From Areca catechu (lineage: Eukaryota > Streptophyta > Magnoliopsida > Arecales > Arecaceae), in NCBI GenBank assembly GCA_021397845.1, contig CM038048.1, positions 29,014,727 through 29,078,726 of the forward strand: DNA of 64,000 nt, given 5' to 3'. How positions within the stretch are numbered: position 1 is the stretch's first letter; every line of letters begins with the position of its first letter. A program made the translations under genes and the position numbers. Below are positions 24,675 to 36,598 of this stretch, piece after piece. The notes beneath the pieces are model-generated. The model had not been told where the DNA came from. It saw nothing but the letters and a program-made list of their open reading frames with translations, and searched no databases.

Positions 24675-25921
24675 TTCCCTTGTGGTGGGGAGAACTCGAC
24701 TCCATCGAGTCAGGCTCAGTAAGGTTGATGGAACCTAAACTAAGCAAACAAAAGGGGCTATTTTCTTTTTCTTTTTTTTTTTTCACCTTCTTTCTTTTTT
24801 TTTCTCTAAATTTTGTTTTATTGGCTACTCTGAGATCTGCACGACTTTGCAAGCCGTGTAGCTATGAAAGGCGTGCAGATTTGATATCTGTGCTGCCCTG
24901 AGGAGCGTGCAACATAGAAGTTGGTAATAGTGAAGGCATTTGCCTTCATTATTGTTTTGTCCCTTTCTTCCTCATAGACCGAACCAGGGAGAGGAGCAAT
25001 GGAGTTCGATGGCGTCAAGGCTGGGCGAAGACCGTCCAGCAGGGTGACCATGAAGGCGGCGGTGGCCGGCGACGGCAGCAGGGGTGACAATGATGGTCGA
25101 CGATGGTGCTGTGTGGCCGAGGGAATCATGGACAATCGGATCTAGGTGGGTGTTCGCCAGTGGCGGTGCTAGGGTGGAGATGGTGGCTAGGGCGGTGGTT
25201 TTGGTGGATAGCACGGGGCGCGACGACGTTCGTCGGTGGTGTGGGTGCGTCGGTTGTTGGATGTCGGCTCGGGCGTACGGTAGCGGGCGTGTGGCGACTG
25301 ATGTGGAAGAGCGCCCACAGGGGTGTCCAGCTCCAGAACAATGGTGGCTTTTTATTCTTACACGACGATGGCGATGACGGTGGTGGTTTCTCCTTCGGAT
25401 CGTCGGAGGAGTGGGATATGCCAGTAGGACAGATCGGGGTGGTGGTTGTCACTGCTGCCACATCGTCTAGGGCTATAAAAAACCTCAGGGGTGGTGCAGG
25501 CCGTGGAAGAGCTGCTGTGGGGGGGTGTAGGTGGCGGCGTGGAGGAGACGGGTACTGGCGGGCGGTGCCGATCGGCTGTAGGGATGGGTCTGGTGGGAGG
25601 GAGCTTCTGTGGCACTCCGGTCGGGCGGCATCTTGCAGACCTGGACATGGAAAGCAGAGGAGGACTGCGATGGATCTACGGAGGCCGGAAGGATGGTGCC
25701 ATTTCGGTAGCAAGACGATATGCGATCGAGGTCAGTGTCATTGAATCTGGTCGAGGGGAGGTCGAGGATGGTGAGGGATGTGAGATCCCGTTGGGGAAAG
25801 GGGTGTTAGGGCGTCAGTTGCAAGCGGTGAGCAGGAGCAGGGCCTCATGATGGTAGAGAGGAGAGGCGATGTGGAATCAGGGAGGAAGAGAAACCCTAAT
25901 CTGCTGGGCTCTGATACCATT
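24675..25921 (-). mobile_element. NA-1 internal region b
   Basis: A 1247-bp copy of internal region a, sharing the start (TTCCCTTG) and the GC-rich middle. It has no recognisable protein domain. The longest minus frame (25713-25126) is low-complexity Pro/Ser/Thr/His and is not collinear with a frame in copy a, which argues against coding. Confidence 0.7.
25908..25919 (-). promoter_or_regulatory. NA-1 primer binding site, copy b
   Basis: The minus strand reads TGGTATCAGAGC, an exact initiator-Met PBS, two bases from LTR-c. Confidence 0.9.
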
Positions 25922-26799
25922 TGATGCGGGACAGAGATCGAGATGGATCACTGGCGAGCATAGAAGTCACCAGAGATTAGGGTTTGTAGGGAAGGAGAAG
26001 GAAGAGATACTAGGGTTCACACAGATTCTTTGTGGAGGACAAGCACAAAGCAAAGTGCTCACACAGATGCCCAAATCAGGGATTACACAAAATCCCTGGG
26101 AAGAAGGGGAAGGGATCACACAGATATCCTGGGCTCACACAGATGCCCGAATCATAGATCACATAGAAACCCTAGGAAGAATGAGAAGGGATCACACAGA
26201 TATCCTGGGCTCACACAGACGCTCGAATCAGGGATCACATAGAAACCCTAGGAAGAAGGAAAAGGGATCACACATATACCCTGAGCTCACACAGATGCCC
26301 GAATCAGGGATCACACAGAAACCCTGGGATCACATAGATCCTTCACATAGAACTCAAGAAATTTTTTTATTCCTCCATATCATTCTAAAAATACAAGAAA
26401 AGGTGGGGTATTTATAGATTCACCCCAGGGTACATAACTTGAGGGCTAAGAAACCCTGACTTGTGGGCCAAGAAATCCTGGTGGACCTGGTCAACAGTGG
26501 GCGTGTCTTGGACTGGAGCTCTCTCTTATGGGCTTGGCAGCAAGAAAGGGTCCAGGTGCATGAAGGCCAGCTCTGGTTGGGGAGCCTGGTGAATCTTCTG
26601 ATCTGATGACTCTCCTCTTGACTTGAATGACGCAACTGGACTCTTGACTGAACTAAAATGACTGGACCTTACTAAGTGGACTTAACTAACTTAGTTGTCT
26701 CACTTTATTATAGGACTCAATTGGCTCACTTTGACTAAAGTGACACAAGACTAATGGACTCAAATAAAATAAAATAAAATAGATTTTTGGTCCCCATCA
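25922..26799 (-). repeat. NA-1 LTR-c (5' LTR)
   Basis: An 878-bp copy with a minisatellite at about 26057-26330 (spacings 75, 77, 76). It ends at CCCCATCA, followed by target duplication AGTAA. Confidence 0.88.
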
Positions 26800-26804
26800 A
26801 GTAA

Positions 26805-28473
26805 GGATTTATGCTGATCTACCAAGGAAATGGAGGTATGTTACTTCTCATCCAGGAGATTTAATTTTTGGTGATCAATCTCAAGGTGTTAGGACTAGGT
26901 CATCGTATAGAGATGCATATGATTACCTAGCCTTTGTATCCCTAATAGAGCCACATAGCTTAGAAGAGGCTGAATCTAACCCAAACTAGATGATGGCCAT
27001 GCATAATGAACTAAATCAGTTTGAAAGAAATAATGTGTGGACTTTAGTTGAGAGACCATCAAACCATCCTATCATAGGAACCAAATGGGTCTATAGGAAC
27101 AAACTAGATGAATAAGGCAATGTAGTTAGAAACAAAGCTAGATTAGTAGCCAAAGGATACAACCAAGAGGAAGGTATAGATTTTGATAAAACCTATGCAC
27201 CCGTAGTAAGACTAGAGGCCATTAGATTACTCTTGCATTTGCTTGCTGCATGAATTTTAAACTTTTTCAAATGAATGTGAAAAGTGCATTTTTGAATGGT
27301 TTTATTTTTGAACAAGTTTTTTATAGAACAGCCACCAGGTTTTGAAAGTCATGCTTTTCCAAATCATGTTTTTAAACTCAATAAAGCATTATATGGTTTG
27401 AAACAAGCGCTTAGAGCCTGGTATGATAGATTAAGCAAATTCCTGCTTGAAAATGATTTTGCAAGAGGGAATGTTGATAAAACTCTTTTTATCAAAAAGA
27501 AAGATAATGATATATTAGTTGTACAAATCTATGTTGATGATATTATATTTGGTGCAACTAACGAAGAACTTTGTGGAGAATTTGCTAAGTTGATGCAGGG
27601 TGAATTTGAGATAAGTCTAATGGGTGAATTAAACTACTTCCTTAGACTTCAAATAAAACAATCAAAGGATGGGATCTTCATAAACCAAGCCAAATACATC
27701 AAAGAAATCATCAAGAAGTTTGGTATAGAGACAAGCAAAGAAATGAGCACACCCATGAGCTATACCTGCAGATTGGATAAAGATGAAGATGGCACCAACA
27801 TTGATCAAAAGCTGTATCGAGGTATGATTGGATCTCTGTTGTACTTGACTACTAGTAGACCTGATATCTTGTTTAGCATATGTGTTTGTGCTAGATTTCA
27901 ATCTAATCCAAAAAATCACATATACTTGATGTAAAAAGAATTATAAGATATCTAAGAGGAACAAGTAACTTAGGTCTATGGTATTCAAAGCATTCTTCAT
28001 TAAATTTGATAGAACTTTCTGATGCTGATTATGGTGGATGCAAAATAGATAGAAAAAGTACTAGTGATACATGCCAATTTCTAAGATTGAATTTAATCTC
28101 ATGACACTATATGAAACAAAACTCAGTAGCACTATCTACTACTACGGCAGAGTATGTTGCTGCTAGGAGTTGTTGTGCATGAGTGTTATGGATTAAACAA
28201 CAACTAGAAGACTTTAGTGTTACACAATCTAAAATTCTCATCAAATGTGATAACACAAGTGCTATAAATTTGTCTAAAAATCCAATTCAGCATTCTAGAA
28301 CAAAGCACATAGAAATTAGACATCTTTTTATTAGAGATCATGTTTTGATTGGTGACATAATGCTTGAATTTGTTCCTACTGAAAATCAACTTGTTGACAT
28401 TTTCACTAAAACTCTAAATCAAGATAGATTTGAAACGATTAGAGAAGAATTAGGACTTTGTGACCCTTTTTAG
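26805..28473 (+). pseudogene. pol: Sire-B pol part 2: reverse transcriptase and RNase H
   Basis: The reading resumes directly after the NA-1 duplication (ADLPRKWRYVTSHP region). Reverse transcriptase includes KARLVAKGYNQEEG, ALYGLKQA and YVDD at 27530-27541. RNase H includes the RKSTS region, AEYVAA and SKHIEI-type motif, and ends with DPF and TAG at 28471-28473. Frameshifts lie near 27230, 27310 and 27930, with stops near 26990, 27113 and 28182. It matches Sire-A and Sire-C domain for domain. Confidence 0.9.
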
Positions 28474-28910
28474 AGAACCTAACCTAATCTCTTCAAAATC
28501 AAGGAAACCTTATCTAGAAAGCCTCCTATATCAAACCAAGATCATTGACCATCTCACCTTGCAAATTTTTGCCATTAAATTTCAATTCTGAACCTTTTTG
28601 ACTCTTCTAGAGAGTTCTAGTTCGAGTTGACTCAAGCTATTATGCTCAAGTCAAGCCGACTCAAATTCCTAATTAAGTCTCTTTATATCTCTGCTCGAGC
28701 CAACTCGAGCAAATTAAGGCTTGCCAAGCTGACTCAGATGTTAGGCAAGCAATTTTTTAGTAGAGCCGTAGGACTTAATCTTAAGTTTTATGCCTTAACT
28801 GTTCATTTCTTGCTAGCTTAGAACCCTTGCTACATACCTGAAAATCCATTCCAACCTTCAAAACCTCCCTTTTCTAGCTTGATCTCTAGCATTCTTCTCG
28901 AGCTTGAGCA
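28474..28910 (+). other. Sire-B pol-env spacer
   Basis: 437 bp without a gene. Degenerate GTTGAC, GCCGAC and GCCAAC sites occur at roughly 28627-28735, the place where Sire-A and Sire-C also carry such sites. Confidence 0.6.
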
Positions 28911-30771
28911 ATGTCTCCAAAAAAGGCTGTTGAAAAGAGATCAAAGTGAGTCGAACCCTCTACAGAAAAGGAAAGGAGGATGAAGCATTGGCAAGAAGAG
29001 CCGACTCGGTCAGTTGAATTGGAAGAACAAGAAATGGAACCAATTACAGCTCCTTCTTCTTTGAGACAACCTTTTCAATGTCCAACCGACCCGTGACAAG
29101 CGGCAGAAGAATCATCTTCTCATTCCTGAAAGAGCTAAGGCTATAGATTGGAGATTTAATTGAAGACCAGGGTTGGAGCTTCTTTCGTTCGTTGAATGTG
29201 CCAACCTATCCAAATTTGGTAAAGAGTTTTTATGAAAATTTAAGATTGGAAAAGCAGCATATTGAGTCTGTGGTTAAGGGAAAAAAAATTATTATTACCG
29301 AGGAAAGACTAAGTAGCACTCTTGAGATGCCAAATGAGGGTTTGAAACACTTAATTCTAAAATATAAGGAGAAAACCCACAGGACAAATGTTGAACAGGG
29401 TAGATGCGAGTGGTATTGGTAATGTAATGGCCAATACACTGTCCCTTGAAATGTGACAATTGCACAATTTTATTAGTAGGATCTTTCTCTCGAGAATTGG
29501 AAGGTTTGATTGGGTAAGTGAGAGGGATCTTAGCTTTAAGGGGCATGTAATTGAGGGGGAGGCCCTCAACTTATCTCACACTATGCCGCTGCAAATGAAA
29601 GAAGCAGTCAAGAAAGTGAAGGCCTGTTTGCCTTATGGAATGGTTTTTACCTTATTTTTCCAGGTCTCCAAAGTGAACTAGATGGTGAAGATGGTAGGCC
29701 CCTTCACCACACTGATACCTACTCTAAATATTTACAATGAATGAGATATCAATTAATTGAAGGAACTTGGAGGAAGAAAAGATTTGAACAGAGGGCTGCT
29801 GGACCTTCTACATTTGAGGAGACTACCACTACCTCTACTGCTGTTGATCCTATTGCTACTAAGCCTATTATTGATGATGCTATGGAGATAGAGGATAGAC
29901 AATATGGGAGTCCCAGGATATCTCCAGGACCTCCACCAGCAGCACCTACATCTCCACTAGCTCCACCTCCTACACCTTCTATGACTACTTCTGCTCAATG
30001 ACCATCTGTTGATACATCAGGAGCTTTAATGTCTTGAGACTTTATTACAGATCAGATGAGACTACTTACTCAGACCTTGACCAGTTCTTTTGGTTCAATG
30101 TTTGGCGATCTTCGCCAAACAATCAAAACCAAACTTGTGGACATATGTAGTGAGATTAGACATCTTCACTCCAGGGTGGACAGTGTTTAGTCCACAGGAC
30201 CTGCACCTCAGGTGGATTTACAGCCTATCACAGATTCCTTCAAGGTAGCTTCTGAAGAAATTAAGAAATCTATTGATCATAGCATTGAAGAATTCAGAAC
30301 TAAATTGTGAGAGATGAGTTACTGGATGGGTTCTATGGAGCAAGGAAAGAAGGTAGAAGATGATTACACTAAAGGAGTTGGTATTCTTCGAGGCGAATTT
30401 GGAAGACTGAGAGGATCTGTGGAGGCATTCACCAATGCCCAGGCAAGTGAGTTGGTTGCACTCAATAAAGGGATGAAGAAGATGGAAGTAGAGCTCAATT
30501 CTGTCTGGATAACCCTTAGTCAGCATCCATTACTATTATAGAAGCCTACGCTTCTACTCCCAGACAGCAAGCATCTCATTCTACTCAGCCTGCACCTCAC
30601 CCTAGGTATCCTGCACCACACCTTAGATAGTCTCCACCTCAGTCCACTCAACCACCTTTTGTTGATCCTCTCTCTTCTATGCCACCATGTGGACCATCCA
30701 CTAGCACAAGTGCAAACATTAACGTAGAACTAGTAGAACCAATTGTAAATCTGCCTAGTGATAGTGAATAG
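28911..30771 (+). pseudogene. Sire-B envelope-like ORF, heavily broken
   Basis: It starts ATG at 28911 (MSPKKAVEKRSK, then a stop). The parts correspond to Sire-A: the FYENLR and VKGK motif (about 29225-29290), RIGRFDWVSERDLSF (about 29490), LPYGM (about 29625), a Pro/Thr/Ser linker (29800-30000), a coiled coil (about 30090-30520) and a Pro/Ser tail ending at TAG 30769-30771. Many stops and at least three frameshifts are present. Function in living elements is unproven. This copy encodes nothing usable. Confidence 0.75.
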
Positions 30772-31497
30772 ACCAATGTTTGTATTTTTGCTTTCAAATT
30801 TTTATAGTGTATTGAAAATCATTGAATGAAATGAAAGTATTTGTTTCTCTCTTATTGTATTTGCAATGGTATCTTTGCTTTAGTAGATTATCAAATCTTT
30901 TTAAAAGCGAAATTATCTCAAACAATGTTTTCAATCTTCTCATTCTATTTCAAAAATCATGCTTTATGTACTTAAGAAAGGGGAAGATTGATTTTAACTG
31001 ATTACCTTTTTGATTAATGACAAAAAGGGGGAGAACAATGATATAAATATTGTCAATGCATGGAAAATATACAAGTAAAGGGGGAAGAATTTTGAAAAAT
31101 TGACATCAATTTTGCAAAGAAACTTGTTTATATTTGCTTTGATAAGTTTTCTCTAACTGCTGTGTTCTAATATAGTGTCAATGGATATCCATTATTAGCT
31201 CTGAACAAGCTTTAATTTGGTTTAGCTCTGATACTCTTTGAAAAATGAACAAGCTCCAACATTTTCTGAAAGCTCCTTTATATATCAAACTTATTACCAA
31301 AAGCTCTGTTATATATTGAACATACTCCCAAATGTTCTGATACATTATCTATATGCAAGCTCTGGTACATTGATTTCAAATAAATTCATAGTATACAACT
31401 CATACATGTCTATACTTATTTGCAAATATACCTTTACACATGTAACTGTAAAGGTTTTCCATGCCCGATGTTTTGTCATCTTCAAAAAGGGGGAGAT
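30772..31497 (+). promoter_or_regulatory. Sire-B 3' untranslated region with multiple polypurine tracts
   Basis: Purine tracts at about 31022 (AAAAAGGGGGAGA), 31078 and 31484-31497; the last abuts the 3' LTR. No gene. The ORF at 31238-31591 crosses the LTR boundary and is fortuitous. Confidence 0.75.
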
Positions 31498-33172
31498 TGT
31501 TAACCCCTTGACTAATTTTGATGATAATAAAATATTGGAGCATGCATTTATCATACTAACGACTCTTCAAGTGAATTACAAGTTTTTGTAGGATGATCTA
31601 TATGCCCAATTACAACTCCTACAATCTTATTATGTGTTATGAGTTGTGTTGTAAATGTGTCATTTAAAGAAGAGCCCAAAAAAAAAATTAAAGAAAAATT
31701 CTTGAATGGGTTACTTCTAAGTGTTTTCAAGCTTAAATCTCTTAGATTCAATTGTTAGTTGAGTTATGAAGTATTTTGAATGTTAAAAATATTGCTGGAT
31801 GTAACCTGGAGAAGAAATGGAAGATTCTCTAAAAAATTCATTTGAGTCGACTCGAGTAAAGGGAGCCGACTCTAGTTCATGGCACGCATGAAGGATTCTG
31901 GCACACAAAGATCTGAGCCGACTCATAGGAACCCGAGTCGACTCATCTAGAGTACCATTTCCTGAATCAGATAGGCAAGCCGACCCAAAGGAAGTCCGAG
32001 CCGACAGATCCATTCAGTCAGACATCCGAGTCGACCCTTTAGAGATCCGAGCCAACTCATCTAGAGTTCATGAAAAATCAATTCTAAGAGAACAGCTAGG
32101 CAAGCCAAATCCAATGAGAAGAGCCGACTCTTCTAGAGTACAGTTTTGAAGACCTATGAATCCGAGCCAACTCGAACAAAGGCGAGCCAACTCATCCAGA
32201 GTAACAAATCAAGACCAATGTGAAATCGAGCCGACCAGGATGAAGCGAGGTGACTCAACCAAAACTTCTCTGAGAATCTGAGCCGACTCGAGGGATCCGA
32301 GCTGACTTGAAGGTCGATTCCAGGCAAGTAACGGCTAGTTCCAAAACTCCATTTTTAAATTTGAGAAGTGCTTCAATGGTCAAATGTCACATCCCAATGG
32401 TCTATAAGGATTATTTCTACTTAAGAAGAGTACAAGACTCTATAAATAAGGGATTGGGATAGCTTTGCAAAGGCTAATGCTTAGTTGAAAATTAAATGAG
32501 CTTGTGAGCAAGAGAGCACAAAAGAGCATTCAAGTCAGTCTTCAAGACTTCACCAACTCTTACCTGAAGCTTGAAGTATACATTGAAGAAGTTGAAAAAG
32601 CTGCTGAAGAGCATTAAAGTGCAATTAAGAAGGCTTCTCTCAAGCTACATCGGCAACCATCAGACAACATTAGTTTGTCATTTTGTTGCTTACTTTTTTT
32701 AACTCTTTTATGTGTTGTTGGGTTATTGGTGAGCCCAATTTAAAAATCAAGTAGGTTCTTGGTTTGCCTGTGAAAGACCAAGTATTGAGTTCTTGGTGAT
32801 CCTGTTCAAAACCAAGTTGGGTTCTTGGTGATCCTGTGAAAAACCAAGTGTTGGGTTTTTGGTGAGCCCGATTGAAAAACCAAGTTAGGTTTGGATTGTG
32901 AGCCTAGTAAAACAATCCGACTATATTTCAGTGGTGAATGTAGTGAAAATCTCAAGTGGTATCTTGGATAGTGGATGTAGGAGCTGGGTTGCTCCGAGCT
33001 ACTATAACTTGCTATGTTTGTATTGTTCATTTTTCTGTTTGTATTTGCTTCTGCTTTTATTTATTTGAATCATAGCACTATCACACCAAAGTAGATTTAA
33101 AACAGCACATTTCTATTTAAATTTTTAAAATTTTCAATTCACCCTTCTCTTGGAAAAGCCACCTTAGCAACA
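31498..33172 (+). repeat. Sire-B 3' LTR
   Basis: Starts TGTTAACCCC and ends TTAGCAACA, 1675 bp. It is collinear with 16719-18352 but keeps about 40 bp (near 31620-31665) lost in the 5' LTR. U3 shows GCCGAC/GTCGAC sites at about 31850-32330. CGCTC follows at 33173-33177. Confidence 0.93.
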
Positions 33173-33177
33173 CGCTC

Positions 33178-33772
33178 CTACATAGCCATAATCTATTCAA
33201 AGTCTCTAATTATATAAATAATTTTTCTTATAATCAGATTCTGAACATAGCCTATCTTGATAAGTACGAATCATATCCTCTGATCATGACTCATCTCTAC
33301 ATAGTCATAGGTTATTCAAAAATCTAACTATAGTCTAAACATGGAGAACACTACTTGAAGTAATGAAAAAAATAATTTTATTCATGAAAAACAAACATTA
33401 TAATCAAGTACAAATTACATAAAGAAAAATATAAAATATAAATACCAGAAATTTCATCTACTCCCCAAAGATGGAATTCCTTAGCCACTCATGATCTTCC
33501 CTTCCTCTCCTCCTATGCAAAGGCTCTAGAGGGACTCCAAGGAGTTGATTGCCCAAGGTAGAGGTATAGGAGCCTTTTTATAGGGTTTAACAGGAGTGAG
33601 GTTTTCATTGGTTTCCGGTGTGAGACTAAACAAAAGAATTAAAAGAGTGATTAGGATTTAATTTTATATTAGATCAATGGTTGGATGGTGAACCCAAATC
33701 CCAATAGTATTAATTTAAGATAATTTAATTATTAAATTAATATTTTTTTATATATGTATAATATAATTATCA
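33178..33772 (-). repeat. LARD-T LTR-2, right part, with internal deletion
   Basis: Continues LTR-2 after Sire-B. It jumps from the site equivalent to about 11540 of LTR-1 to that equivalent to about 12335, losing roughly 795 bp including the GC-richer block. Confidence 0.83.
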
Positions 33773-35378
33773 TACCCTCCAACTTGAACTTTGATCATCC
33801 TCAAATAAAGCAGAAAAATTTGGTATGTATATAAACTCATCCTTGAATTGAAAGTTGACTTAGGCAGTCCTAAAGGCAGCTAATACCCGACTAGACCATT
33901 AAAGAGGTACTTCATTGGATCACTGAATCAACCCAATTAGTGGTTGAGTGTTGACCATAGTAATCTATAAAGGTGTTCCTTACCATCCCCCTTACTTACT
34001 CTTTAAATCCTCTAACTTGATTTGAGTCGAGTTTGTTATTTTTTTAGTCCTTTCATTTTCTTTAATTTTTTTTTTTTGAGTCTAGTGCAATGTCCTAACC
34101 TCTTAACTATTAGCATCCTCATCTTTTACTGTGAATCACAATGTTTACTTAGATGAAGGGACCTGGTTATTCAGTGGGGTGCCATTGCTTAACAAATCCT
34201 TGACTTTCTCATCTTTTGATGCGAACCATAATACTTACTTAGTCAAAAAGGCCCGATTACTCAATAAGAGTTCAAGAAGAGCTGTGAGGTCAGACTAACT
34301 CTTTAATAATCTTTGTTCTTTTTTTTGTATAAAGGACTTTTATATATCTTAACCTTTCCATCCATACTCTCAATAAGCGGATTCTTTATTGAGATAAGAA
34401 GGAAGAGATTTCTGGAATCACTTTTAAAATTTAACTTGGTCAACACCCTACCATTTATTAGATTTTCACTTTTCTTAGTGATTTGTTCCTTAGTATCTCT
34501 AAAACTATCTAGGTTATTAATCAATCATTGATTAGGGTGCCTAATTAACTTCAAAATAAGATAAAATTTGGCTACAAAACTAATTATTTATGATCATATT
34601 TGAGACTTAATTAGATTTGTTATAGTCCCCCCCAACTAATCCATATTATTCTCAATGGAGTAGGAGATAAAATAAATACATAAAAGAAAAGGTAGATAGG
34701 GGTCCCCCCATTGCTTTCCTTATACACCAAATTAATTGGCCAAGTAAGACAACGGAACTAATTAAAGAACCACCTTCCTTTAGGGCTACATCATCCTTGA
34801 ACCCCTTTCCTTAAACACTAGTGAGCCAGTTAATTCTGAGCTAGTCCAACTCAGAGGGTCCCTTATCCTAGTGAGCTTGAAAATCTTTAAGGGCCAATGT
34901 CTAACTGGTTTTAGATTTACAGTTAGGTCGATGCGATATGTAGGGTGGTGGTTTGTGGGCCAAGGAAGGGTAATGACATCCCCACCTTATATTGTTTAGG
35001 AGTTTATTGCCCTTAAGATGTTTTATGAGGTATGCAATGTAGAGAAAGCAGATGTCTAGTACAAGTAATTAGAATTAAGGTTTAATTAGTTTTTTTATTT
35101 TAATTATGTGTTATGAGATGTCTTGTTTTCTTTTTAGGTTAGGTTTTTTTAGGTAAGTTTTTAATTTAGTTTATTAAGTATGAAAAAAAGAAAACTAAAT
35201 TAGTATAGGGTTATAAGGTAGTTAAGTGGCTAATCAGATTTGGAAATAGTAAATTAGTTAGGAAAGCAATAAAAATGAAATAAATATTAACTATTTTTTT
35301 TGTATATTTTTTATTATTATATTTTTTTATTTTTAAATCATAACCATACCTAGGGTCTCTAGCAATAGTGCCAAAATT
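33773..35378 (-). mobile_element. LARD-T internal region 2 (deleted copy)
   Basis: The left part (to about 34695) aligns with 12395-13325 and the right part with 15700-16388. The join near 34697 lacks about 2.4 kb, including the gypsy relic. There is no gene. ORFs at 34303-34531 on both strands are AT-rich chance frames. Confidence 0.75.
35356..35373 (-). promoter_or_regulatory. LARD-T primer binding site (after LTR-3)
   Basis: The minus strand reads TGGCACTATTGCTAGAGA, six transitions away from TGGCGCCGTTGCCGGGGA, 5 bp from the LTR end. Confidence 0.65.
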
Positions 35379-35816
35379 TGATCAATGTTATAGGTGATCA
35401 AAAATAATTCACCAACTCAACTCTATAACTAGGATGAGTCGAGATCGTATCCTTAGAGATCAATTGGGGTTATGTTCACTTTTAGGATTAATTTATGAGG
35501 GATCAATTAGGTTAGAGAGATAAAAAAGTTAGAATATGATTATACTAAGATCAAGAATTAAACTAAGCAAGAAATTAATATGAAAGATGTCTTGGGTTTT
35601 GATTCGATATTTGATATTATATTAAGTATTTATTCAATATGTAATCATTAAATTATGATTGATCCCCAAGCATAGCCCATCTCATTGGATACAGACCTTG
35701 ATCCACTCCTACATAGCTATAAGCTATTCAAAGTCTCTAATCATATCAATAATTTTTTATAATCAGATTTCGAGCATAGTCTATCTCGCTAAGCATGAAT
35801 CATATCCTGGGATCAT
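35379..35816 (-). repeat. LARD-T LTR-3, left part
   Basis: Starts TGATCA and ends in ATCAT (35812-35816), the left target duplication of NA-2. The LTR continues at 51081. Confidence 0.85.
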
Positions 35817-36584
35817 TATTAGGGCAAAGGTGGTGCTCCAAGTCTTGAGAGGAGTCACACATGATATATCTAGGGCTAGGAGTGAGTCCGAGATGAGTCC
35901 TAGATATTAGACTAAGTTTTTTGGTCAATCTGGACATTAGAGTCAGCTCGATTCTGGTTCGAGTTGGCTCTAATGGTTGGCACGGCATGGCAACAGGAAA
36001 AAGTTCTATGGAGAGTCGGCTCGGTACTGTTCCGAGTCGGCTCGGTTATTGGCGAGTTGACTCGGTTCTATGGGAGTCGGCTTTGTTACACAGAAAGGTA
36101 AAATAGTGTTCTGGAAGAGCCAACTCGAGGTCTAAGAGTTGACTCATCCAAAGTGCTGTCTGCTGCAAGGAGTTGACTCATGGGGTTCGAGCCAACAATA
36201 GGATTCTTTGAATCACATGTTACCATGTTGGAAAGATTTTTAGGGTATAGGTCCTTCGTGATCGAAGTGTATATATATGTATACGGGGACAGAGAAGGGG
36301 CGAGTGAGAGGAAGAAGCCTTGTAACCTCCCAAGGAAACCGATCAAGAAGGAGAACCCTCTTTTCTTTCAGATCTTGTTCTTCCTCTTCTCTCCCTCTCC
36401 GTGGTTCTCTCTCGTGTGTTCAGCCCCATGGGGGTGCACCTTCATGACTGGAGCAGATGGCGTGCCTCATCTCCTCCCTGATCATGAGTTTCCTTTCTGC
36501 CATGGCAGCATCAAGAAGGATCCTGAGTTTTCGTGGAGCGATCTTGCTCCAACATTTGGTATCAGAGCGGATCTTGCTCCAACA
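35817..36584 (+). repeat. NA-2 5' LTR with phased GTCGGC/GTTGAC array
   Basis: Starts TATTAGGG (TG mutated to TA). U3 cores GTCAGC/GTTGGC at 35942 and 35963, then GTCGGC or GTTGAC at 36015, 36036, 36056 and 36076, spaced 20-21 bp. More follow to 36196. A TATATATATG box lies near 36271. The 3' end carries a 30-bp tandem duplication (about 36540-36598) containing an extra PBS-like TGGTATCAGAGC at 36557-36568. Confidence 0.88.
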
Positions 36585-36586
36585 TT

Positions 36587-36598
36587 TGGTATCAAAGC
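36587..36598 (+). promoter_or_regulatory. NA-2 primer binding site
   Basis: TGGTATCAAAGC, one base off the initiator-Met PBS, two bases after the LTR end. A second, better PBS-like copy lies 30 bp upstream inside the LTR. Confidence 0.85.

Larger units (their letters stand above)
21726..26799 (-). mobile_element. NA-1: non-autonomous LTR element in a three-LTR tandem array
   Basis: LTRs at 21726-22600, 23831-24674 and 25922-26799 (875, 844 and 878 bp) alternate with internal regions of about 1.23 and 1.25 kb. On the minus strand each LTR starts TGATGGGGA and ends CGCATCA. Both internal copies begin with an initiator-Met PBS. Perfect duplications AGTAA (21721-21725 and 26800-26804) bracket the whole array. 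No gag or pol motif is visible. The element would need enzymes from another copia element. Confidence 0.9.
16719..33172 (+). mobile_element. Sire-B: Sirevirus with 5-kb NA-1 insertion in pol
   Basis: Both LTRs are present (1634 and 1675 bp), each TGTT to CAACA. An initiator-Met PBS and gag, pol and envelope-like genes follow in Sirevirus order. Target duplications are CACTC (16714-16718) and CGCTC (33173-33177), one mismatch apart. Removing NA-1 leaves about 11.4 kb. The first roughly 115 LTR bases differ at about eight positions by eye, so this is not a recent insertion. The LTR and envelope-like domain are closest to Sire-A. Confidence 0.95.
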
